64,000 bases of DNA, taken from NCBI GenBank assembly GCA_030704615.1, contig CM060734.1:53398042-53462041 (forward strand). Direction: 5' to 3'. How positions within the stretch are numbered: the stretch's first letter is position 1; the number at the start of each line of letters is the position of its first letter. A program made the translations under genes and the position numbers. This stretch comes from Takakia lepidozioides (taxonomy: Eukaryota > Streptophyta > Takakiopsida > Takakiales > Takakiaceae). Positions 1-11,400 of this stretch are shown here, in pieces. The notes beneath the pieces were generated by a model. It searched no databases. It was not told the origin of the DNA and saw only the letters and a list, made by a program, of their open reading frames with translations.

Positions 1-928
1 TGATTCGACGAGTAGTAGCAGTGGCGCCAACTAGTGCCGGGTTTGCCATCGGAAGTGAGATGTCTGGTGGCGTCTCAAACATCAAGGTCAGCACTTATCC
101 CCTTCCTTTTGTACATGATCACTTAGCGTTTATCCGATAAACGAAAACCCACCTGCAGTCATGGTGGGTTATAGATCAGCACTTGGAACCTTCTGAAAAG
201 CGTGAACCACCAAGCATTCGCTTGGTTCTTAAGTATGACTAATAAGTCTGCTGAGACTGTCAGATTTAACACCGCACCAGTAGTGCCAGGCGACCCCTTT
301 AATTTATAGCTAGGAGAATTCGAGCTCCCGCAATTTTTACGTAATCTACTTCCTGTCAGAAGGTTCTCAGAACATTGCAGCGATTCCTGAAAGATGGATC
401 TCCTGAAATTTGAGGAGGATCACAAATCTTTCTAAAAGAGCTTCAGGAACAGATGTTTACAAGTGCTCCATTCTTCAAGATTACTGATAAACTTCACATA
501 TTCTGTAATCTATGGTGCAGGTAGAGGACATGGTCATCATCAACTCAATGAGAGGCATACGTATCAAAACGGCACCGGGACGGGGAGGCTACATAAAAAA
601 TGTGTCTATATCAAACATAGTGATGCAAAACGTGCATAAGGGGATTGTTTTCACGGGGGCCTATGGTGACCACCCCGATGACAAGTTCAACCCAACAGCA
701 TTCCCTGCAGTAAATAGGATATCGATCTGCAATGTTGTGGGTCAAAATATTACTCAGGCTGGTGAGCTCCTTGGGATTCCAGGCAGCTCCTTTGAGGACA
801 TCTTCCTCTCGAATATTCTGCTGGATGTCACACCGGGATCTCTTGCTTGGAACTGCTCCGAAGTAGCAGGATCATACAGTTTTGTGAACCCCGTGCCATG
901 CCCTCAGTTTCAAGAAGTGCCCTCCTGA
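1..928 (+). CDS. Polygalacturonase-like glycoside hydrolase family 28 protein, 3' part
   Basis: Two exons are visible. The first is open from the window edge to about 86 (donor at 87) and carries FAIGSEMSGGVSNIK, which matches the conserved GH28 GSEMSGG strand. The second is 521-928 after a CAG acceptor at 518-520, in phase 0. It continues with VEDM, RIKTAPGRGGYIKNV and a C-terminal domain ending in CPQFQEVPS before a stop at 926-928. RIKT followed by GRGG is the other GH28 hallmark, where the Arg-Lys pair binds substrate. The catalytic Asp residues would lie upstream, outside the window. Members hydrolyse or trim pectic homogalacturonan in the cell wall and are normally secreted. The pectin substrate is a family-level inference. 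Confidence 0.88.
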
Positions 929-2128
929 TCTCGGAAGGCACAGCTGGGTGTTGCCACCCTTGTAAATGTAGAAAATCAAGCTCCATATACACAAACAACA
1001 GGTAGCATTCCTTAATCTACTACTAAGACTCTTTATTTAGCATAACCTCCCAACCAAGAAACACAACAACAACTGTAGTGATTCACCCACCGTGCTCATT
1101 TACAACAGCTCAAGAGGCATCTCTCTAGAGAAAGGGTGTAACCCCTCTAGATAGTTATCACTGTTCAAGTCAAAACATTAGGTGGTATTGGTAATGAACT
1201 CATATCCCTATGATTGGTTGTAGATTCTAAATCATTGCTTTCCTGTTGCCATCATTGTCTGTGTCACAACTTGAAGCTTGAAGCATTTCCATCATCAAGG
1301 AATGAGATATGTACTGTAGAATCTTGTTGTCAATTGAGAGAGCTCAGCCTAATATTTCCAGGTGAGGTACGACACATAGTTGTGGTGAATTCCAGTGTGA
1401 TGTTGAGTATGTACAAGTAACAATGATCTTTTGCTAGCCTGATTGGCATTGTATACATGATACTAGTCAAGTGTCCAGATGTGGCTAGGAACTCACCCTC
1501 CCGGAAGAGGCAAGGGCATTCCAGATGATGGGCATTCCAGATGATTACAAGTGACGGCAAGATCTGTGATCACATGTATGCTTACCAAGTCATCCAAGTC
1601 AGTGAAACCAGTGCTAACATTTGTATCAAACACAGTAGCTTGATCAACTCATTACCTGACACTCCTACAAAGAGCTATGATTTCTGGTTCTCCGCTGCAT
1701 TTTCAGTGTACAATGGAGAGATCCACACATCTGCCACATCACTATCTCCTTGGACTTCTCAATTGTCACCTGGACCTGTAAGACAACCATAAAGACACCA
1801 TAGCAGGTTTGCAGGTTTCAATTCTGGAGCTGCACAGGGTGAGCTGCCCGAGTGGGAGAAAGACCTAGGAACCATCAGATCCCTATCGGCTGGTCAAATG
1901 ACTGGGCAGCCTGCTGGGATTGGGCCCTGCTTGGATTGAAGAACTGTTCGGGTCTAACATAATTCATCACCACTATAACATAAAAGAATCGTTTATGTGC
2001 TCATAAACAAGTTGAATGGTGTTGAAATTCCATAATAAAATGCACATGAAATATAGGTGAAACACTTTATTTCTATAGAAACCCTTAATGCAGTAGCCAG
2101 CCCTCGCCAGTATGCAGGCAGGAAAGTC
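929..2128. other. Intergenic region between convergent GH28 and PP6 genes
   Basis: Convergent spacer holding the 3' untranslated regions of the genes on both sides. Short open frames occur, but I see no recognisable domain, splice pattern or RNA gene. Confidence 0.5.
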
Positions 2129-5100
2129 CTACAGAAAATAGGGAACCCCTGCTCGTGGCGCCAACATTGCATTATTTTCCTCTGTTTCTGTAAAAAATTT
2201 CACGTCCCTCTCCTGCACTCCAAGCCAACCATAGTTGAGAAGCTTATCTTAGTTTTCCTTCAGTTGCAACTTCGAGAGAAAATATCTAGAAGGGAGATGA
2301 AACACACCCTAGAAGACAACTACCCCATAAATCTGACCCTGTCATGTCCCAGCACCTCGTACCAGCAATTTGTTGATCTAAGATCCCCATATGGTGGGTA
2401 ACTCCAATTTCTTGAAGAGATTTAGGTTTAAGCTACTATAACTTAGTGAGAGAAAACAAGAGCCAAATTCGCATTCTTAAACTGCAATGAAGACACCAAC
2501 TTCCTGATCCGAAATCAGACATCAGAACCATGCACCCCTATTTTCAACATAATCTCATCAGGGTCCCCAAAGCAAGACATTCAAATAGTAAACTCCGCAT
2601 GCTTACCATGTGCTCATTGAAACCTAGAATTGAGGCAACATTCCCACATCTGTAGCAATAATTGGGCGCTGACCATACCTGCAAACAGGCACAATACACA
2701 AATCTTCTCAAACTGTCTCCTCTTCTTTTGACTCTTCAGTTGAAGCTGGCTAAACCATAACTTCCCAATAAGTTACTAGTTGGTGTGTCCTTAAGCAACA
2801 AGTGAAACAGATGGAACTCAAAGATTTCATATACAGATACTTAAAAAAAACCCTAAAATGACAATGTACGGGCACCACAATGATTTCAAATACAGCAATG
2901 ACTGTTGAGCAGACAATGCACACAAGCTGGAATGCCACCGTATAATGGACCCGGGACCGATACCTCTTGCAAGACTGTTGCATCAAGGAGTCATGGAACA
3001 TTCTCAAAAAGAAAAGGTTGAAACCTCTGAGCCTAAATTATGGTGTCTCTTCACCCCAAATGACTACTGCCTTCCGTTGGGAAGGTGGACACCTAACGGC
3101 TCTAACTGGGCAGCAAGGTTGCAAAACCCCCCCCCCCCAAGGATTTGAAAGTCCCAAGGCACCACCCACCCACACGTCAAGTAGCTGGGTTGGCTATAAT
3201 GGGAGACATCCAACATACACCTATGTGGCTTTCAACCTACGACCACTTGTAAGGTGGTATTGTGCCCTAACCACTCAGTCATCTACTGCTTGCTCAACAT
3301 TCCTCATTCAATACCAAATCAATGTGAGAATATAGTTTTCGTACCGTAACAAGGCCTTTGTCAGGGAACATATATTTCAACCCCTCTTGAACAAGTTGAT
3401 GAGCACGGCATACAAGCTCCAAGCCATTTATTTGATTGAACTGCAATGCATCCACAACCCCAGTTCGCTATGTTTCAATGACAAGTTTCACCCATTCACA
3501 GGACCGAAGTGACTGTGCATGGAGGGCCTTCACATTTCACTTAGGCTCCACTAAAATAATTGAAATCCCGGTGATTCTCAACAGACATGCCTGAATATCA
3601 CCCACACTGCCACACCTTTTTGCATTCTTTAAGGTCAGAGAGTAAAGTGCCTTCACATTATATCTACGAATGTGCTCAGAGAATGTGAAAGTATGCCAAC
3701 TGCACATCCAGAAAACCAAAAAACTGACAACAGGCAATCAATATAGGCATCATTCTCTTTGGTCGGTACCCCAGCTGTGGGGCACTGTGTGCTCTGCAGC
3801 AGAATATGCACGACTAAAGCTTGATTGATTAACATAATGTTCAACAACATTCAAGTGGAAAAGGGGCTTGCCTCAGAGGTCACTCGTGCACCAAAGAGCC
3901 ATCCCGCACCTCGGGGACTGACTGCCCATGTCTCAATGTCCTCAGGATCACTCCACATCAAATCACAGAAAGGCCCTTCATGAGGTATTTCACATCGCCT
4001 CTCTATCACTCTCATCTGCACCAATCATTTCCCCCAGTTCCAATCCAAGGGCTCATGCAATCAGACTCATAGACTACATTTGAAAACACAAGTCTTCAAG
4101 CTGGTAACGGACACAAACACAGCCTGTGTCCACTGGTCAAAGCTGCCAAACCCCCAATACAACAGGTAACTGAAACAAACATCTGTGAGCTCTGCAAAGC
4201 TGCAGAGACGCCGCATCTGGGATAACTCTGTCAGTCCAAGTCATGCAACCACTGAGTAGCACAAGCAGCTTGCATGTTTCACCTCTTCAAACTAGAAAAG
4301 CTGGAGAACTCCAAGCTAACAACAGCAACACCCACAAGAAGTTGAAGTGCAGGCAAGTACTTGCCTGGTCTACTGTACGTATGTCTGGTGATAGCCCTCC
4401 ATGCACACACAATACCTGCACCACTTGCGATGTAAATACTCAGTTCTTCATATCCACTTCCTGACATCCAAGGAAGGCAGGAAACAGTCAAAATTAATAT
4501 CACCAGGGCTCCCCATACTTGGCCACTTATGCTCCCATTGAATGGTGAAGTGCACTTCTCGGGCTGTTAAATATTGTCTCAACCTACTGGATTGACTGAA
4601 GAAGGGATGTTGCAGAGGAAAATTGCACCATATAGCAATGGTAGATTTGAAGGAGTGGACTTACATGGCTAATTGACCCACCCCTGCAGTAAAGGAACAG
4701 AAAAGTGCACTCTCCTGAACAAGGTGAGCAGTCTTCGTCACAACACCATCACGGCCTCCTACACTACATGTTAAGGAAGTAGGAAAACAACCAACCGCAA
4801 AAACAGCTCACCCTTCCATCTATGATAGCTGACAGGGTCAGGTAGTCAAACACATCAGTACAGTAGCGCCAAGCATTTGGATTGCCATACTTCCGTTGGC
4901 ATTCATCGTAAAAACCATAGACCTGCCCATCAAACACCGCATTCATGTAGAATCAGTTCATATGAGAATTTCTTAAGCAAACAGGCTAATCCCTTCAGAC
5001 AGACAGTACACACACAACACACAAGTGATAGGTAGTGACCTACAATGATGTCATACCTGAGTGATCTGTCTGCTTTCATGGTTGCCCCTCAGCAGAGTCA

Positions 5101-7458
5101 TATGAGCAGGATACCTGGAGTCAGCCCACTCAACCTGAGGAGCTTTCTCTCGAGCAGAACGTGCATCACAGGTAACAAAAACAAACCAGAACTCCACTAC
5201 CACTCTGACCAAAACTAGGAGAATAAGCATACACAACAAAAGACTTTGCGCAACTACAACACCTTTCGAAGAGACCATGCATTGAGAGGGGTCACCTTGC
5301 TTTCAGTAGCAATAAAATAGTGAATACTTCCAGGCTATTGTATCCTCGATCGACAAAATCTCCCTGCTCACCTCACACGCGCCAAAGCCTCGTCAGTCTC
5401 TGGGTTGGTAAATATACAACCATTCCTGGGGTCTCCCAGGCAACTTCTGTGCGCTGCACAGCCATGCTAGGTGAAAGATTAAGCCAATAGTTGCATACTG
5501 CATGGAAGCCTTAAGAAGCAGGTAAACCAAAATCTACCCTCTACTGCTATATCCACCATTGCCAGTGAAACTGACTTCATGCCCTAAGACAAGTGGGCAT
5601 CTAGAAGAAGTCGAAGGCACTGAAACCTCACTCCTACAAGCTCAGTCTAACAGTTCAGCGTGCCAGAAGTTGCATTCACAACCTTTCTAAATGTTCTAGA
5701 AACCACTAACCATAAAGATGTAGTTGGTATGGGGAACATGACCGCCTGTCTGGAACAGCTTCATCAAGTCGTGGAACTGGCCATGAATATCGCCGCAGAC
5801 GGTGACTGGACTATTCACAGGCTGTACGTTTGACTCTTCCACCAGTATTTCCTTTACCTGTAAAATGATACAACTTCACATTACAACTTGACAAGATAGT
5901 CCAGCAATTAATCATACCACTTAACACAATAACCCCGACAAACCTGGATTAAAGCTCGCCCTACAGCTAACCCTAATAATTTGTACACTAGATTGTTGTG
6001 GTGAGGTCAGTATGTTCGAAGAACATATATGAAAACCTTAAAGATGACATAGTTAGAACAACTTGCATTTGACACAGAGCATTGATAGCTGTGTCACTCC
6101 TCTCAACTCCCTAAGACAACCATCATATGTGCTGCATATACGGTGGTCTGTGTACTACATAAAACGCAATCACAGGTGTATATTATCTACAGAGGGTATG
6201 AGCCGCCAAAATATAGATATATTAGAGAGGTGGTGTGTTGCGAAATCAAACTGTAGCCCCACTGCGCAAGAGCACCGAGCAGTTATCTCACAGCAATATG
6301 TAGTATGCTCCACAATTCTTGTTGTGCAGACGACATTAACAACCCACACTGTACAAAACTGAAACATACTTCTGAGCATGTTTCAGTTACCCTGTTCCTC
6401 CACTTCTCCTTACTTCATAGAAGGCTTATAATCTCTCCCATGCATACTGAAAATACAGCTAGTTGGTAAGATTGTACTCATAAGACGTTGTGTGCCGTAG
6501 CCTTGTGGCCATTGACCCCGCGCCCAGTTTGAGCGGGAACAAAAGGTAAGAAAGATAGTACCAGGGAGGATGGCCACACCTGTCAATCTAAAGTGGAAAT
6601 TCTAAGCAAAGCATATAACTCTCAATGCTATGCCTTCCTTAAGCTACAAACCCTGACTTCAACTCTGCCCTGCTCACACACCTGCCCGACACTGAGATTG
6701 CCCCAAAACAGTAATATCTGAAAGTACATCCTGAAAGGTGAGGACTGAAAATAGCTGAGGCCAGTACTTTCCATGCAGTAGGATTCACCTGTGTCAGGAT
6801 TTTATCCATAAGAAGAATATCAAGTTTGACCTCTGGGGATCTCTCTCGTTAAAAGAACCGTGAACCATTGGGTGAAGGGGAAAAAACATACGACTACTCG
6901 AAAGAGAAAGGAAGAGGAGAAAGTAAAGGCAATATAGTATGAAGCAGTTCGAAAGATCAAGATGTACATGACACATTCCGTAGTCCCCTGCGCAATATAA
7001 ACTGTTACCGGCACACGACCAGATGCTAAGACCGCACTTGAACTACCTCTTCCAGGATATTATAACCCAAATTGAGAAAGCACAAGAGATGAGGCCCAAA
7101 ACAAGATAGACAAAGACTTCGGGTTGAAAAGATAGCAATCAGGTCTTTTCCAAACTCGATGGAAGCCCAACAAGGGCATTGACGAGTGTGGAGAGTGGAA
7201 CAGTGGACCAGTCGCACGCTCACGCGCACTTACAGAACCTATTATTGATAACTACCACACATGCAATGACACGGTGAGGAGCAGAAAAGGCCGAGACTTC
7301 CGAGCCCCAGAAGCTCATCACAGCAAATGCCTAACGCTGGAAAACACAAAGGTAGGGAGGGAACAAACAGCACATACATATTCACACAAGACCTTGAGCT
7401 CGTCTTCCAGAAGATGGTTTCCGCCCTTCACTTTCTCCAGCCATAGATCCAAGTCCAT
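2129..7458 (-). CDS. FYPP: Serine/threonine protein phosphatase PP6 catalytic subunit (FyPP type)
   Basis: Ten exons join in frame to 303 codons, the usual FyPP length: 7378-7458, 5711-5857, 5296-5363, 5057-5114, 4812-4922, 4365-4415, 3872-4015, 3345-3440, 2607-2678 and 2129-2212. The protein starts [13 protein letters not shown]. It carries the PPP metal and catalytic motifs [13 protein letters not shown] and GNHES, then [10 protein letters not shown] and [13 protein letters not shown], and ends with the PP2A-family tail GVPYFL. PP6 dephosphorylates phosphoserine and phosphothreonine as a dinuclear-metal enzyme with SAPS-type and A-type partners. In plants FyPP acts on phytochrome, PIN auxin carriers and ABI5 (family knowledge). 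Introns 6 and 7 use GC donors (CAG|GCAAGT and GAG|GCAAGC). Intron 1 is 1.5 kb and contains a LINE-tail scrap. Intron 8 holds a SINE-like element. Confidence 0.95.
3125..3300 (-). repeat. tRNA-derived SINE-like element in PP6 intron 8
   Basis: On the minus strand a tRNA-like head reads GATGACTGAGTGGTTAGGGC (A-box-like) followed about 30 bases later by GTAGGTTGAAAGCC (B-box-like). A non-tRNA body runs down to a run of Cs at about 3127-3138. The two boxes resemble a serine-type tRNA head but no full cloverleaf forms, so this is a SINE remnant, not a tRNA gene. Confidence 0.5.
6480..6545 (-). mobile_element. Short LINE 3'-tail fragment in PP6 intron 1
   Basis: The plus-strand text around 6495-6540 (GCCGTAGCCTTGTGGCCATT, then GACCCCGCGCCCAGTTTGAG) is repeated almost exactly at about 10004-10045. 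There it is the 3' end of a LINE fragment. Here only the last roughly 50 bases are present. Confidence 0.6.
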
Positions 7459-7531
7459 CCTCCTTCCAGCGTGCCCGCCTGCTCCCCACACACTCTTTCT
7501 GATCACACCAACACTGCGCAATGTAATCAGA

Positions 7532-7571
<40 letters not shown>

Positions 7572-8454
7572 GTCTCTCTCGCACTGCACTGTAGGACCCT
7601 TTCCTCTTCCTCTGCGTCTTCTTCTTCTTCTTCTTCTTCTTCTTCTTCTGCACCTTTTCAGTTTATTTTATTGTAAAAACTCTTTTCAGGCAGAAATTTG
7701 TGCCGAGTCGTCTGAAAACCAAAACGTTGTGTTCGTGATGTTCCCATCTTCAACGAGTTTGTAAATTATTTCTTCAGCAACTCTAAGCATGTGATGCAAA
7801 GATTAGGGCTACGTTTAGAAGTGAGTTATGCAAAGCACTGTTTGCCCCAAACACTATCATGAACAATGGCAGTAAAGGAGGCCCACAGGGATGTCAACAA
7901 TTATAGCTATGTTTTACACATGCATCTCAGATCTGGACAATTCTCTTCACAAATGTGAGTGCTTTGTGGATTTTCCAAGTTGGAAACCCCGGTACCAAAA
8001 ACAAACGCCCTGCACAAGCACTGATCACATCAAATCCTTGGACTGTTGTAAGCAGCCGCTTGGAAGCTCACTCGCACAGGCTTGTTGATGTTCGAGGTCA
8101 CTTGCTCAAGTAAAGTCTGGGTGCCATGTCTTGTAACATGGCAATTTGGAATTCAGCTTTAGTGTACAACGCAATATAGTAACTCTCTCTTGAGTACTGA
8201 TCGGTGCAACAGATAAACAGCACTTTGTCATGTCTAATCTGCCATGATTAGTGGTTCTGAGTGCAAATGAGATGCAAAAAAAAGTGCCTAAACTAAGTGC
8301 CTAAACTAAGTGCCCAACCTACCCTGGAGCTCTCAAATGCATTTGACACACCTCCCTGTGTGATGGCCAAATTCAAACTTGGGCCATGCAGAGATTAAGA
8401 CACGGAACAATAAGCTTGTGATTTTCAAAGAAATTAAAGATGGATAATGAAGCA
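7459..8454. promoter_or_regulatory. PP6 upstream region with CT and CTT microsatellites
   Basis: Region between the PP6 start codon and the 3' end of the neighbouring UTP7 gene, transcribed in the same direction. On the plus strand it has a (CT)n run at about 7539-7566 and a (CTT)n run at about 7617-7649, which read as GA and GAA repeats in the PP6 leader sense. GA-rich leaders are common in plant housekeeping genes. No TATA box can be assigned with confidence. Confidence 0.5.
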
Positions 8455-11400
8455 TTATTTCCTTTTGAAGCGCGCTAAGGCTTGGGGCAAAGAATTATCA
8501 TTTTCCCTTGTGGACTTTTCCTTTGGCAGAGGTTTGGCCTTGGATGGTTGCTCAGCAATCACGGCACGCTTAGCAGATATGACATTGGTCTGTTTTTTCC
8601 GGTGCCGCTTGCTTGGTTTGTCCCGTCCTTTTGTCTTATGCTTCACCACAACAGGTGCTCCAGCTGCAGTGGCAGCTGCCGCATTGGCCTCCTTGCCCTC
8701 CAGGTTTTTGACAAGCTGATGCTCCCTGCTAGAGCGCTGTACTGCCCCTACTTGGCTGGGATCCAGCATTATCATGTCAGGCTGCAATTTATCCAGCAGT
8801 GAATGCACCTCCACTTCACGCCGCTGCTTGACAGTCTCAAATGGATTTGCGACATAAGAGTCAAAGTTGGGTTCTCCAGACCCAGGCACCAACATGGAGG
8901 AAAGCCCCAAAGAATGGCCCACTGCAAGCACGTCCTCATAAGGGCAGAAAGCAAGGTCTTGTGTTTGGCCACCCCTAGCCACACGGTGCGTCATGTATGG
9001 TTTGGCCTGCCACATTCTCATACAAAGACTTACTATGTCAGTATACGACGAACCCCTAATATTGCCCTACTCAATATAGCTATTCCTCCCAAGTGTGGAC
9101 TAGCGAACAATGACGTTTCTGATCAAAATCTTTGTCACTCACCTGTTTCAAGGCTAATGCATCTCGCCATATCTCGATGAGTGAGCCACACCCTACAGCA
9201 AGCAGCCCCTTCTGACTGATGTCGAGGGTCTTTGGAATATTTGGAGCGAAGTAGGTATGTAGTGGGACTAGCTTCCGCACATCCCACACTTTTACTTTCC
9301 CATCCATCCCTCCAGTAACCATCTGCCAACCCTCACGCTCAAATGCAACTGCAGCTACAGGCCCATGGTGACAGAGCATGGTTGCAAGAGAAGATGACAT
9401 ATTAGGTGACCACATGGTGACAGTACCATTGCTATGCCCCAAGCCCATAACCGAATTGTAGGGGTTCATGCGCATCACGCCACCACGCGCCAGACGGGTT
9501 CGATGCTGGGCTACGAGCTGCCCAGTGCTGGTATCTTGATACCGGAGCACACCTCCCTTGTCCACACTGGCCAACAGGAAGTGATGGGGTAGAAACTCCA
9601 GTTTCAGGGGAGAGATATGGTCCTGTAAACACCTTGCTTACATGAGCGACATCAGCCTTCACACTGGAACTACTCCAAAAAACCCAGGCCCTACAATATG
9701 TAGACAATAGTTAAGACACTACAGAAGCAAGCTGATGCCCATGGGACCAAGGTTGCAACTCTATTGCTTCCTACTTTTTGCAAGGTAAGACAGGAGAACA
9801 AGGTGTGGACAGCTTACCCGAAGACAGTGAATTTCCGTGCCATTTTTGTCATAAATGAAGATGTACCTGTGTACATGTTTTCCAAGCATACAACAAATAA
9901 AAATAGATCAGATTTTAGCAGGTCGGGATAAGTGATGTGACAACTATCCATGTTCAGTATCAACTTTGGTGTCTGATTTAAGAAAGAGCAAAGGCCTCAT
10001 AGCCGTAGCCTTGTGGCCATTGACCCCGCGCCCAGTTTGAGCGGACACCAAAGGGACAGAACCTACCTCGGTCAGGGGCTGACGTTGGTAGTAAGACTTA
10101 CCTTCATACATAGAATTGATCCGGGTTTTCCAGATATCCTCTAGAAATCCCTTCACACAAGCATCAATCTGCTGTGTGTGATTTGCCAAAAACTAGGCCT
10201 CAGAAGGGCCTGGGCTTTTGGCTCAGCCTCGAGACTTTCAAAGTTGGTAAACAGAGGTACAGGCACAATTCCCTTGATAGATTTGAAGAGAACGTCTCTT
10301 TGGTGAGAGAACCCTGGACAGTGTATCAGAAAATGAATATTGTCTTCAGGTTGCCCACACAACGGGCAATTGCACTCTCCCTTTCCTCTCTGTTTCTGTT
10401 TGCTGTTCAAAGGTAGGCTTCCTGCCCACAGTTTAAATTTCAGTCTAGTGCCGAGAGTGGGTAGACCCTTGAGGACATCCAAGATGTCCTCCCCCATGGA
10501 AACAAGTTCAGGGCCTCATAGCGATAGAAAATCTAGCTATCAAAGGATTGCCGCGAGAGGGTAAATCCTAAATACATCAGCCTCAGATGTTCACAAAGCA
10601 AAACCAAGTCGATAAGCTGCTGTTGGTTTAGAACAGAAGCACTTGCTACACAGACTGCAATTCCATGTATTACAAATCCTTTTAACAATGTTGGCTGTGA
10701 GCGAGCTGAACACATGATCCTTGAAAGAACTTGTTATGGGCATCTGGAGTTATGGGGGACGCACTTCTTTTGAGCAACGGCAAAGAAGAGCTCATTGTGC
10801 AAGAATTTCACATCTCTTGTGGTCTCCATAACCTGTCAATCATTACAAACCGTTATTCTACAATTGCAACAGCAAGAATTCATCTCCTGAATCTTTCTTT
10901 CTCAAACCTTGCAGATTGCATGTTTCGTCATGACAGGCACCAGCTTGTCAAATTACAAGCTAAGCTTCCCAGCTGGAAGGTCCTCTGCGTCAGGCCTTCC
11001 ACACCACACTGAGCAACATCCCCTCCCTTACATGCTAATAAAAGTAGCTGAACAAAATACTCAGCCCCAGAAAGCACCTGACACAGACTTATCATAAAAG
11101 ATCTTCACTACTCTATCCTGGAGCCCAGGGCCCATCCAAACCCTTTAACAAGCCAAGGTCTAGGTAAATTATTTATCCAAGCCCTCGATGGCCAAGTTCC
11201 CTTCTCCTTGTACTCACTCCAATAACATAAATATAGTGCAATCTCTAATAATGTCTCTCAACAGATGTAAATAGCAAACCTGAAGCTCTGTGACAAGCCG
11301 GGCCTGCTTCCAGTCCATGATGGCGAGATGGCCCTTGCGCCCACCCAGTAGCAGGTAGCGCCCAGTGGAGTTGTAGTCCACCACATATGGACCAAGATCT

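Noticed and set aside
1541-1792. 83-codon frame between GH28 and PP6 genes
   Set aside because: No similarity to any family and located where both 3' untranslated regions should be.
3220-3295. Possible tRNA-Ser gene on the minus strand
   Set aside because: Only the promoter boxes match; no cloverleaf closes, and it lies inside a PP6 intron with a non-tRNA body attached.
7531-7653. Protein-coding interpretation of the CT/CTT runs
   Set aside because: These are simple repeats in the PP6 leader region that create artificial Leu/Ser or Lys/Arg frames.
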